This document shows positions 1 through 6,061 of a DNA stretch of 10,781 nt, in pieces. Under the pieces are notes generated by a model. That model had not been told where the DNA came from. It ran no database searches and saw only the letters and a program-made list of their open reading frames with translations. Position 1 is the first letter of the stretch. Every line of letters begins with the position of its first letter. This stretch comes from JBDSTZ01 sp039927975 (GTDB taxonomy: Bacteria > Pseudomonadota > Gammaproteobacteria > Burkholderiales > Burkholderiaceae_D). The position numbers and the translations under genes are program-made. The stretch is from NCBI GenBank assembly GCA_039927975.1, contig JBDSTZ010000262.1:1-10781 (forward strand), given 5' to 3'.

Positions 1-1
1 G

Positions 2-154
<153 letters not shown>

Positions 155-176
155 AACCGCCGCATTCGGCTGACAA

Positions 177-212
177 CAGGGGGCGGCGAGGCGTGCGCCG
201 GGCCGCCCCCTG
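177..212 (+). terminator. Perfect 11-bp inverted repeat after frmA, terminator-like but without U tract
   Basis: CAGGGGGCGGC (177-187) is exactly complementary to GCCGCCCCCTG (202-212), with a 14-nt loop between them. It starts 22 nt after the frmA stop. No T run follows, so it is not a standard intrinsic terminator. It may stabilise the mRNA 3' end or act together with Rho. Confidence 0.5.
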
Positions 213-284
213 GCGCCGCGCTGGCATGCCGCATTTGCCTGCGCGGAACACGTACGCCGATGAATCCTCGCACCCCATGCCCGG

Positions 285-297
285 TATAATGCCCGCA
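285..297 (+). promoter_or_regulatory. uvrD promoter -10 box adjoining the start codon
   Basis: A perfect sigma-70 -10 hexamer TATAAT lies at 285-290, and the uvrD ATG begins at 297. The expected transcription start, about 7 nt after the hexamer, therefore falls on or next to the ATG. No good -35 box is seen at 16-18 bp spacing (the bases at 262-267 are GAATCC), and no Shine-Dalgarno sequence precedes the ATG. This geometry predicts a leaderless or nearly leaderless mRNA. That is inference; the hexamer itself is plain in the sequence. Confidence 0.6.
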
Positions 298-2606
298 TGC
301 AGAATCTACTCCACAACCTCAATCCCGAACAACTCGCCGCCGTCACGCTGCCCCAGCAAAGCGCGCTGATCCTGGCCGGCGCCGGCTCGGGAAAAACCCG
401 CGTGCTGACCACCCGGATCGCCTGGCTGATCCAGACCGGGCAGGTCTCGCCGGCCGGCGTGATGGCCGTCACCTTCACCAACAAGGCGGCCAAGGAAATG
501 CTCACGCGCCTGTCGGCGATGCTGCCGGTGAGCACGCGCGGGATGTGGATCGGCACCTTCCACGGCCTGTGCAACCGCCTGCTGCGCACCCATTACCGCG
601 ACGCCGCCTTGCCGCAGACCTTCCAGATTCTCGACTCGCAAGACCAGCTGTCGGTCATCAAGCGCCTGCTCAAGGCCAACAACGTCGACGATGAAAAATA
701 TCCGGCCAAAAACCTGATGTACTTCATCAACAACGCCAAGGACCAGGGCCTGCGCGCCAACAAGGTCGAAGCCTACGATCCGATCGAGCGCAAGATGGTC
801 GAGCTGTACGAGCTCTACGACCAGCAGTGCCAGCGCGAAGGCGTGGTCGATTTCGCCGAGCTGCTGCTGCGTTCCTACGAGCTGTTGCAGCGCAACCAGC
901 CGCTGCGCGAGCATTACCAGGCCCGCTTCAAGCACATCCTGGTCGATGAGTTCCAGGACACCAACGACCTGCAATATAACCTGCTCAAGCTGCTGGCCGG
1001 CCACGGTGCCCAGTTCGGCGGCGCGCTGTTCGCCGTCGGCGACGACGACCAGAGCATCTACGCCTTCCGCGGCGCCAATGTCGGCAACATGGGCGCCTTC
1101 GAGCGCGAGTTCCGCGTCGAGAACCTGATCAAGCTGGAGCAGAACTACCGCTCGCACGGCCACATTCTCGACAGCGCCAACCACCTGATCGCCAACAACA
1201 GCAAGCGCCTCGGCAAGAACCTGCGCACCGACGCCGGCCACGGCGAGCAGGTGCGCATCTACGAAGCCTCGTCCGACCTCGAAGAAGCGCAGTGGATCAT
1301 CGAGGAAGCCAAGAGCCTCATGGCCGAGGGCGCCATGCGCAGCGAGATTGCGATTTTGTACCGTTCGAACGCGCAGTCGCGCGTGATCGAGCACGCGCTG
1401 TTCGCCGCCGGCCTGCCGTACACCGTGTACGGCGGCCAGCGCTACTTCCAGCGCGCCGAGGTCAAGCACGCGATCGCCTATCTGCAGCTGATGGACAATC
1501 CGCACAACGATTCGGCCTTCCTGCGGGTGGTCAATTTCCCCACGCGCGGCATCGGCATGCGCTCGATCGAGCAGTTGCAAGCGGCGTCCGAGCAATACGG
1601 CATCTCGCTGTACGCGGCGGTGCCGTATGTGGCAGGCAAGGCCGGCTCTTCATTGGGGAGCTTCGTCAAGCTGGTCGAGGGCGCCCGCTTCGAGACGCAG
1701 CAACTGGCGCTGCCGGAAATGGTGCGCGTGGTGCTCGAAGCGAGCGGCCTGCTGACCCATTACCAGAACGAAAAAGAAGGCGCCGACCGCATCGAGAACC
1801 TGGAGCAGATGGTCAACGCGGCCACCCAGTTCGTCCAGGAGGAAGGCTTCGGCCAGGGCGCGCCGGCGCACATGGGCCCGCGCGCCCAGGCGCAGTCGGG
1901 CACCCCGATCGTCGACCAGGACGGCTTCGAACTGCTCGACGCCGACGCGCCGCTGCCAACCGTGATGTCGCCGCTGTCGGCCTTCCTGTCGCACGCCTCG
2001 CTCGAAGCGGGCGACGCCCAGGCCCAGGTCGGCCAGGACGCGCTGCAGTTGATGACGGTGCACTCGGCCAAGGGACTTGAATTCGACGCCGTCTTCATCA
2101 CCGGCCTGGAAGAGGGCTTGTTCCCGCACGAGAGCAGCGCGCGCGAGATGGATGGGGTCGACGAGGAACGCCGCCTGATGTACGTGGCCATCACGCGCGC
2201 CAAGAAGCGCCTGTACATGAGCTTTACCCAGAGCCGCATGCTGCACGGCCAGACCCGCTACAACATCAAGTCGCGCTTTTTCGACGAGTTGCCGGAAGAC
2301 GCGCTCAAGTGGATTTCGCCGCGCGTGCAGTCGCACTGGTTCGCCAACAAGAAGACCGCGTGGGACGACGCCTCGTTCAACGGCGGGGCCGACAACAAGA
2401 TCGCCCAGAAGATCACCCAGAAGAGCGCCCAGGCCGGCAGCGGATGGCGGATCGGCGAGTCGGTCGCCCACGCCAAGTTCGGCGAAGGCGTGATCGTCAA
2501 TATCGAAGGGGGCGGCAGCAATGCGCGCGCGCAAATCAATTTTGGCCGCGCTGGCATGAAGGTGCTCGACCTGTCGGTGGCCAAACTGGAACGCGTGGCC
2601 AGGTAG
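297..2606 (+). CDS. uvrD: ATP-dependent DNA helicase II, UvrD/PcrA type
   Basis: This is a complete 769-residue superfamily 1A 3'-5' DNA helicase. All core motifs are visible: Walker A GAGSGKT (28-34), motif Ia TFTNKAAKEM (59-68), Walker B DEFQDTN (217-223), motif III GDDDQSIYAFRG (248-259), motif IV LEQNYRS (280-286), motif V TVHSAKGLEF (587-596) and motif VI EERRLMYVAITRAKKRL (623-639). The C-terminus (about 717-768), with HAKFGEGVIVNIEG, is the Tudor-like domain of UvrD/PcrA, which binds partners such as RNA polymerase and UvrB in studied homologues. This and the UvrD-like ILYRSNAQSR and RGIG segments favour UvrD over Rep. In excision and mismatch repair it unwinds the nicked strand. It is longer than E. 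coli UvrD (720 residues), mostly through a linker at about 517-558. The ATG at 297 matches the usual N-terminus (LNPEQLAAV). It has its own promoter and terminator. Confidence 0.95.
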   Translation: MQNLLHNLNPEQLAAVTLPQQSALILAGAGSGKTRVLTTRIAWLIQTGQVSPAGVMAVTFTNKAAKEMLTRLSAMLPVSTRGMWIGTFHGLCNRLLRTHYRDAALPQTFQILDSQDQLSVIKRLLKANNVDDEKYPAKNLMYFINNAKDQGLRANKVEAYDPIERKMVELYELYDQQCQREGVVDFAELLLRSYELLQRNQPLREHYQARFKHILVDEFQDTNDLQYNLLKLLAGHGAQFGGALFAVGDDDQSIYAFRGANVGNMGAFEREFRVENLIKLEQNYRSHGHILDSANHLIANNSKRLGKNLRTDAGHGEQVRIYEASSDLEEAQWIIEEAKSLMAEGAMRSEIAILYRSNAQSRVIEHALFAAGLPYTVYGGQRYFQRAEVKHAIAYLQLMDNPHNDSAFLRVVNFPTRGIGMRSIEQLQAASEQYGISLYAAVPYVAGKAGSSLGSFVKLVEGARFETQQLALPEMVRVVLEASGLLTHYQNEKEGADRIENLEQMVNAATQFVQEEGFGQGAPAHMGPRAQAQSGTPIVDQDGFELLDADAPLPTVMSPLSAFLSHASLEAGDAQAQVGQDALQLMTVHSAKGLEFDAVFITGLEEGLFPHESSAREMDGVDEERRLMYVAITRAKKRLYMSFTQSRMLHGQTRYNIKSRFFDELPEDALKWISPRVQSHWFANKKTAWDDASFNGGADNKIAQKITQKSAQAGSGWRIGESVAHAKFGEGVIVNIEGGGSNARAQINFGRAGMKVLDLSVAKLERVAR

Positions 2607-2610
2607 CCTG

Positions 2611-2634
2611 AGGTCGCCGCCGGCGGCCTTTTTT
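2611..2634 (+). terminator. Rho-independent terminator of uvrD
   Basis: AGGTCGCC (2611-2618) pairs with GGCGGCCT (2622-2629) through eight pairs, one of them G-U, with a 3-nt loop. The stem runs straight into six T (2629-2634). It begins 5 nt after the uvrD stop codon. This is a classical intrinsic terminator and separates uvrD from the next gene. Confidence 0.85.
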
Positions 2635-2679
2635 GCTACCATGGGCGCCGCCTGGTCTGGCATGTCGAGCAATTTTCCT

Positions 2680-2683
2680 GGAG
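2680..2683 (+). promoter_or_regulatory. Ribosome binding site deciding the DUF6445 gene start
   Basis: GGAG lies 5 nt before the ATG at 2689. The two earlier in-frame ATGs, at 2641 and 2662, have no such motif in front of them, so 2689 is preferred. Confidence 0.65.
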
Positions 2684-2688
2684 TGCAG

Positions 2689-3468
2689 ATGTTCCAATAC
2701 CGTTCCGCGCCGTCCACTTCCACCTCCACCCCCACGCCCGCCGCGCCGGCGCTGCGCCCGATGGTCAATCCGCATCCGCTGGTGAGCGTGGTGCCGATGT
2801 TCGATGGCCACCAGTGCATCGTCGTCGACAACTTCATGACCGAACCGGAGATGATGGTGGAATACGCGGCGCGCGAGCACGCCCAGTTTCTCGACGCCGC
2901 CAACAATTATTATCCGGGCCCGGAATTGCCCTTGACGGGACGCTTCGTCACCAGCGTGCAGGAAGCCTTTCTGCTGCACGCGCGCGCGCCGCTCAAGGTG
3001 CGCCGGGTGCTTGGCGTGGCCAGCCGGCTGTCGCTGGTGACGCGCCGCCCGGACCAGCTGCTGCCGGGCCAGCGCATGCCGCACCGCGATTCCTACGACC
3101 TGCCGGCGATGGAAAGTGTGGCCGCGATGGTGCTGTATCTGTTCAAGGATGAGCGGCTTGGCGGCACCAGTTTTTTCAAGCCGAAGCGGCCGATGCAGGA
3201 GATCAACGCGATGCTGCGCGACATGAAGCGGGCGGAACTGGCCGGTGAATCACCGGCGCCGGCCGCGCCGCCGAGCTACGCCATCGCCTCGAACGAGTAT
3301 TTCGAGAAAGTGCTGACCGTCGAACCGAAGTTCAACCGGGCGATTTTTTATAACAGCGAGGTGTTCCATTCCGGGCATATCGCGGCGCCCGAATTGATGG
3401 CCGACGATCCGAGGACCGGCAGGCTGACAGTGAATGCGCATTTCAAGCTGCGCATGGCGGCGGGCTGA
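2689..3468 (+). CDS. DUF6445 family protein, putative Fe(II)/2-oxoglutarate oxygenase-like
   Basis: This protein of 259 residues has no signal peptide and is probably cytosolic. After a low-complexity Ser/Thr/Pro N-terminus (about 7-20) comes a single globular domain. It carries PHRDSYD, giving an HxD pair (H132, D134), FHSGH (H227) and TGRLTVNAHF (R245). An HxD motif, a distal His and an Arg about 18 residues later form the usual iron and 2-oxoglutarate binding set of cupin-fold dioxygenases. LGGTSFF (158-163) fits a core strand. From memory the sequence matches DUF6445, a family of unknown function sometimes found near tryptophan halogenase-like genes; no halogenase is visible here. The substrate is unknown. 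The start at 2689 was chosen for its GGAG; starts at 2641 or 2662 would add 16 or 9 residues without a ribosome site. It lies after the uvrD terminator, so it probably has its own promoter, for which I see only a weak candidate (TACCAT, 2637-2642). Confidence 0.75.
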   Translation: MFQYRSAPSTSTSTPTPAAPALRPMVNPHPLVSVVPMFDGHQCIVVDNFMTEPEMMVEYAAREHAQFLDAANNYYPGPELPLTGRFVTSVQEAFLLHARAPLKVRRVLGVASRLSLVTRRPDQLLPGQRMPHRDSYDLPAMESVAAMVLYLFKDERLGGTSFFKPKRPMQEINAMLRDMKRAELAGESPAPAAPPSYAIASNEYFEKVLTVEPKFNRAIFYNSEVFHSGHIAAPELMADDPRTGRLTVNAHFKLRMAAG

Positions 3469-3473
3469 AAGTA

Positions 3474-3503
3474 AAGGCGGAGCCTGCGGACGAGCTTCGC
3501 CTT
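3474..3503. terminator. Hairpin between convergent genes, probable bidirectional terminator
   Basis: AAGGCGGAGC (3474-3483) pairs with GCTTCGCCTT (3494-3503) through ten pairs, one of them G-T, with a 10-nt loop. It sits in the 69-bp gap between the DUF6445 stop and the stop of the leftward membrane-protein gene. Neither side has a long T tract, so efficiency is uncertain; its position between converging genes is the main support. Confidence 0.55.
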
Positions 3504-3537
3504 ATCACGGCCTGGCGACCGGGATCCTGCTATCGAC

Positions 3538-4311
3538 TTACTTGACCGATCCCGGTGCGACGTCCGCATCCGGCACCCCGAAGATCTGCCGATACCCGCA
3601 ATACAGCGCGCACTGCATCAGGATGACGCCGAGAATGAGCACGGTGCTCGTCACCAGGAAACCAAGCTTGCCGGCGCCGAGCAATAGCTGCGTGATCAGC
3701 AGGAAGGTCATGAAGATGCCGCACCACGACAGCAGCAGGATCAGGAAGGCGCGCAGCGAGCGCATCACGCCGAAGAAGCTGTAGAACAGCGATTTGCCGA
3801 CCGCCATCTTCTGCCAATAAATCAGCGGCGCCGCGTAACTGACCACCAGCACCACGCCCATGCTGAGGATCGACATCAACAGCACGATCAGGGTGTCGAC
3901 CAGCCGGCCCTCGGGGCGCTTGGCCGGGTCGAACGGCGGCTGGAACTGGGCGATGAATTCGGCCGAGACGAACAGGCGCGACAGCCCGGCGAGCACTGCG
4001 ATGGCCAGCAAATACAGCAGGCCGATCTTCATGAGATTGAACACGGCCGGCTTGTGCAGCCCGGTCAGCAGCACCGCCGGCGGCACCCGCTGGCCGTGCT
4101 GGATCATCAGGCAGGCCCGCATGAACGCCAGGCTCAGCGCGGGTATCAGGGCCGACAGCAGCACCGGTCCAAGCACGGGTATGCGGCTCAGCACGCCGCT
4201 GACGAGCATATTCGTCAGCAGCAGGAAGATCAGGGCGCCCGGCTGCTGACGCAACAACGCGGCGCCTTCTTTCAGCCAGGCCCAGCCCGTGCGTGCCGGC
4301 AAGCCGCTCAT
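3538..4311 (-). CDS. BPSS1780 family integral membrane protein
   Basis: The protein has 257 residues and about six hydrophobic segments (near 26-44, 47-68, 93-112, 140-164, 187-209 and 216-238), so it is an inner-membrane protein. There is no cleavable signal and no recognisable catalytic motif. The opening (ARTGWAWLKEGAALLRQQP) and the segment APLIYWQKMAVGKSLFYSFFGVMRSLRAF match my memory of the BPSS1780 family, described only as membrane proteins. The short polar loop at 118-137 (FQPPFDPAKRPEGR) separates two halves of three segments each. Its ATG overlaps the thrB TGA in an ATGA arrangement (4308-4311), and no clear Shine-Dalgarno precedes it. Translation therefore probably depends on ribosomes finishing thrB. 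An upstream extension in the same frame would lie inside thrB and is rejected. Function is unknown; transport or membrane organisation would be guesses. Confidence 0.8.
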   Translation of the reverse strand: MSGLPARTGWAWLKEGAALLRQQPGALIFLLLTNMLVSGVLSRIPVLGPVLLSALIPALSLAFMRACLMIQHGQRVPPAVLLTGLHKPAVFNLMKIGLLYLLAIAVLAGLSRLFVSAEFIAQFQPPFDPAKRPEGRLVDTLIVLLMSILSMGVVLVVSYAAPLIYWQKMAVGKSLFYSFFGVMRSLRAFLILLLSWCGIFMTFLLITQLLLGAGKLGFLVTSTVLILGVILMQCALYCGYRQIFGVPDADVAPGSVK

Positions 4312-5267
4312 ACGGTCAACCGTGGCGCAGCCGTGGCGATGCGCTCGCGCAAGATGCGCTCGAAATGGGTCGGGTCGTGCGGCGTGAGCATTTCCGCTTC
4401 GCGCGGCAGGTGGTAGTCGTACAGGCGCGAAAGCCAGAAGCGCAGCGCTGCGGCGCGCAGCATCGGCTGCCACGACGCTTGTTCGGCTTCGGTGAACGGG
4501 CGCACCGCGTTGTAGGCGGCCAGCAGCGCGCGGGTGCGGGCCGGGTCGAGCGCGCCGCTGCGCAAATCGATGCACCAGTCGTTGGCAGTGACGGCCAGGT
4601 CGAACAGCCAGGTGTCGACGCCGGCGAAATAGAAATCGAAAAAGCCGGTCAGGCGCTCACCGTCGAACATGACATTGTTGCGGAACAGGTCGGCATGGAT
4701 GGGCCCGCGCGCCAGTTGCTTGTAGGCGCTGCTGGCGGCGTAGGTTTCCTGAAAGTGCATCTCGGCGCGCAGCAGCGCGGCCGCGTCCGCATCCAGGTAG
4801 GGCAGCACGGTCGGGGTGGTCTCATTCCACCAGTCCAGGCCGCGCAGGTTCGGCTGGTGCAGGGCAAAGTCCTGCGCCGCCAGGTGCATGCGCGCCAGCA
4901 TGGCGCCCACTTCGGCACAATGGACGGGCTGCGGGTCCATTTGCGAGCTGCCTTCGAGTTTACTCACCAGAGCCGCCGGCTTGCCGTGCAGCGGCACAAT
5001 CAGTTGACCGTCGGCATTGGGCACCGGCGCCGGCACCAGCACGCCGCGTTCGGCCAGGTGGCGCATCAGGTTCAGGTAGAACGGCAATTGCTCGAAGCTG
5101 AGGTTCTCGAAAATGGTCAGGACCAGTTCGGCACGCTCGGTGCTAAGGAAGAAATTGGTATTTTCAATGCCGGAAGCGATGCCCTTGAGGGACAGGGGCT
5201 TGCCTAGTGGGAACTGCTCGATCCAGTGGGTGATGTCATCCAGACTGACCGCGGTGAAGACTGCCAT
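4308..5267 (-). CDS. thrB: Homoserine kinase (APH-fold type)
   Basis: This 319-residue cytosolic enzyme phosphorylates L-homoserine with ATP to O-phospho-L-homoserine, the step before threonine synthase. It belongs to the aminoglycoside-phosphotransferase fold ThrB of Proteobacteria such as Pseudomonas, not the GHMP-type ThrB of E. coli; its length fits the former (about 316). Visible features are the N-terminal MAVFTAVSLDDITHWI, the nucleotide-binding segment GIASGIENTNFFL (29-41), the catalytic loop GPIHADLFRNNV (188-199; H191, D193, N198) and the metal-binding GFFDFYFAG (208-216; D211). I chose the ATG at 5267 because it gives the canonical N-terminus; the open frame continues upstream to 5477 but would overlap the DUF2782 gene. 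No Shine-Dalgarno is visible, as the bases before the ATG are pyrimidine-rich. It lies 106 bp after DUF2782, with a hairpin between, and overlaps the following membrane-protein gene by 4 bp. Confidence 0.95.
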   Translation of the reverse strand: MAVFTAVSLDDITHWIEQFPLGKPLSLKGIASGIENTNFFLSTERAELVLTIFENLSFEQLPFYLNLMRHLAERGVLVPAPVPNADGQLIVPLHGKPAALVSKLEGSSQMDPQPVHCAEVGAMLARMHLAAQDFALHQPNLRGLDWWNETTPTVLPYLDADAAALLRAEMHFQETYAASSAYKQLARGPIHADLFRNNVMFDGERLTGFFDFYFAGVDTWLFDLAVTANDWCIDLRSGALDPARTRALLAAYNAVRPFTEAEQASWQPMLRAAALRFWLSRLYDYHLPREAEMLTPHDPTHFERILRERIATAAPRLTV

Positions 5268-5330
5268 GTGCAAGCGAAAGAGAAAAGTGGATCGGTCCCC
5301 GGGAAAAGGCGTGGGGCGGTGCGGGTGAAT

Positions 5331-5358
5331 CGGTGGCGCCTGCAACAAGGCGCCACCG
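5331..5358 (-). terminator. Perfect 10-bp hairpin between the DUF2782 gene and thrB
   Basis: CGGTGGCGCC (5331-5340) and GGCGCCACCG (5349-5358) are exact reverse complements around an 8-nt loop. The stem starts 15 nt past the DUF2782 stop codon. Read leftward, no T tract follows, so it could be a partial terminator, an attenuating structure or an mRNA-stabilising 3' end that separates DUF2782 from thrB expression. Confidence 0.5.
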
Positions 5359-5373
5359 CTGAAACTACGGGTC

Positions 5374-5838
5374 CTACTTGCGCGCCGGCGCGGGCGCCGT
5401 GACCGGCACCGAGGCGGCATCGGCGGCGCCGCCTTCGGCCTCCTCGCCTTGTTTCGGCTTTTTCTTGCCGAGGTCAAACTCCAGCACTTTCCATTGCGGC
5501 GGGCGCAAGGTGGTGGTGGCGCCCGAGGCCGAGGTCGCGGCGGTGCCTGGCGGCACCGACTTCATCGTGTAGCTGGTCTTGCCGACGCTCTTGACCTCGA
5601 CTTCGCGCCCACCCTGGTTGTCCTTCTTTTCGGTGATGCGCTTGTCGCCCTTGCGGGTCGGCAATGGTGCGGTGGTGATCGGCGTGTCCGTGCCTTCCTC
5701 GATGCGCTCGAGCTGCGGCGGCGCCGAGCTGGGCGACTTTTGCGCCGCTGCCGGGGCCTGGTTCTGGGCCTGCGCCAGGCCGAGCTGGGCGAACAGGCAG
5801 AGCGCCAGGAGTTGCGGGATGGACGGCGTGCGGGACAT
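5374..5838 (-). CDS. DUF2782 domain-containing exported protein
   Basis: This small protein of 154 residues has a Sec-type signal peptide: MSRTPS, a hydrophobic core PQLLALCLFAQLGLA, and a probable cleavage after AQA near residue 24. An Ala/Pro-rich linker (25-42) leads to a DUF2782 core at about 42-124, containing PPQLERIEE, RITEKKDNQGGREVEV, SYTMKSVPPG and RPPQWKVLEFDLGKK. The tail (125-154) is low-complexity Lys/Glu then Ala/Pro. DUF2782 proteins are periplasmic and uncharacterised. The location between polA and thrB is one I associate with betaproteobacteria and supports the call. The start at 5838 was chosen over upstream in-frame ATGs, the longest at 5988, because only it gives a signal peptide directly and has AAGGTG at 5845-5850, six bases before it. 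The longer version would also run across the divergent promoter region. Confidence 0.85.
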   Translation of the reverse strand: MSRTPSIPQLLALCLFAQLGLAQAQNQAPAAAQKSPSSAPPQLERIEEGTDTPITTAPLPTRKGDKRITEKKDNQGGREVEVKSVGKTSYTMKSVPPGTAATSASGATTTLRPPQWKVLEFDLGKKKPKQGEEAEGGAADAASVPVTAPAPARK

Positions 5839-5867
5839 GATGATCACCTTGAAATTCGTTTTAGGCC

Positions 5868-5898
5868 ATTGTAACAAACGGACACGCCAAACTGTGAA
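5868..5898 (-). promoter_or_regulatory. Probable sigma-70 promoter of the DUF2782 gene
   Basis: On the minus strand, TTCACA (5893-5898) is followed after 19 bp by TACAAT (5868-5873). Each differs from its consensus hexamer at one base, though the spacer is 2 bp longer than ideal. The predicted mRNA start near 5861 leaves a leader of about 23 nt that contains the AAGGTG ribosome site. Confidence 0.55.
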
Positions 5899-5970
5899 AA
5901 GTGGCGGATTCGTCCCCATATGGCAAGCATACCCCGCTTGGGCGTGTTGCGTTTTCTTCAGGCGGGTTTC

Positions 5971-5979
5971 TGCGATAAT
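5971..5979 (+). promoter_or_regulatory. Candidate extended -10 promoter of polA
   Basis: TGC followed by GATAAT (5974-5979) forms an extended -10 element (TGn plus a hexamer with one mismatch). At normal spacing upstream there is only a T-rich weak -35 (TTTTCT, 5952-5957). The predicted transcript would start near 5986, giving polA a leader of about 76 nt. The element overlaps an in-frame ATG at 5978, which argues against that ATG as the polA start. Confidence 0.5.
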
Positions 5980-6008
5980 GACCGACACTTCGACGGCCAG
6001 CCGACCGC

Positions 6009-6050
6009 CGGCATCAACACGACGGCATCAACCCGCCGGCATCAACCCCT
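6009..6050 (+). repeat. Three 14-bp tandem repeats in the polA leader
   Basis: The 10-mer CGGCATCAAC occurs at 6009-6018, 6023-6032 and 6037-6046, exactly 14 bp apart. Each copy is followed by four variable bases (ACGA, CCGC, CCCT). The block ends 11 bp before the polA ATG. A period of 14 is not a multiple of three, so it is not a protein-level repeat. Confidence 0.85.
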
Positions 6051-6061
6051 ATTTCAGCGCC

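Noticed and set aside
155..278. Small minus-strand open frame at 93-278
   Set aside because: It overlaps the frmA end antisense and the inverted repeat, and has no ribosome site or recognisable sequence.
306..2906. Long minus-strand open frames opposite uvrD (306-1595 and 1650-2906)
   Set aside because: They are antisense shadows of the helicase gene with biased composition and no recognisable domain. The second would also run across the uvrD terminator and into the DUF6445 gene.
4293..5207. A 304-codon plus-strand open frame opposite thrB
   Set aside because: It is antisense to a confidently identified homoserine kinase, Gln/Arg/Gly-rich, and without domains.
5579..6061. Upstream extension of the polA frame, which is open from 5579
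   Set aside because: It would run antisense through the DUF2782 gene and the divergent promoters, and adds nothing like the known Pol I N-terminus.
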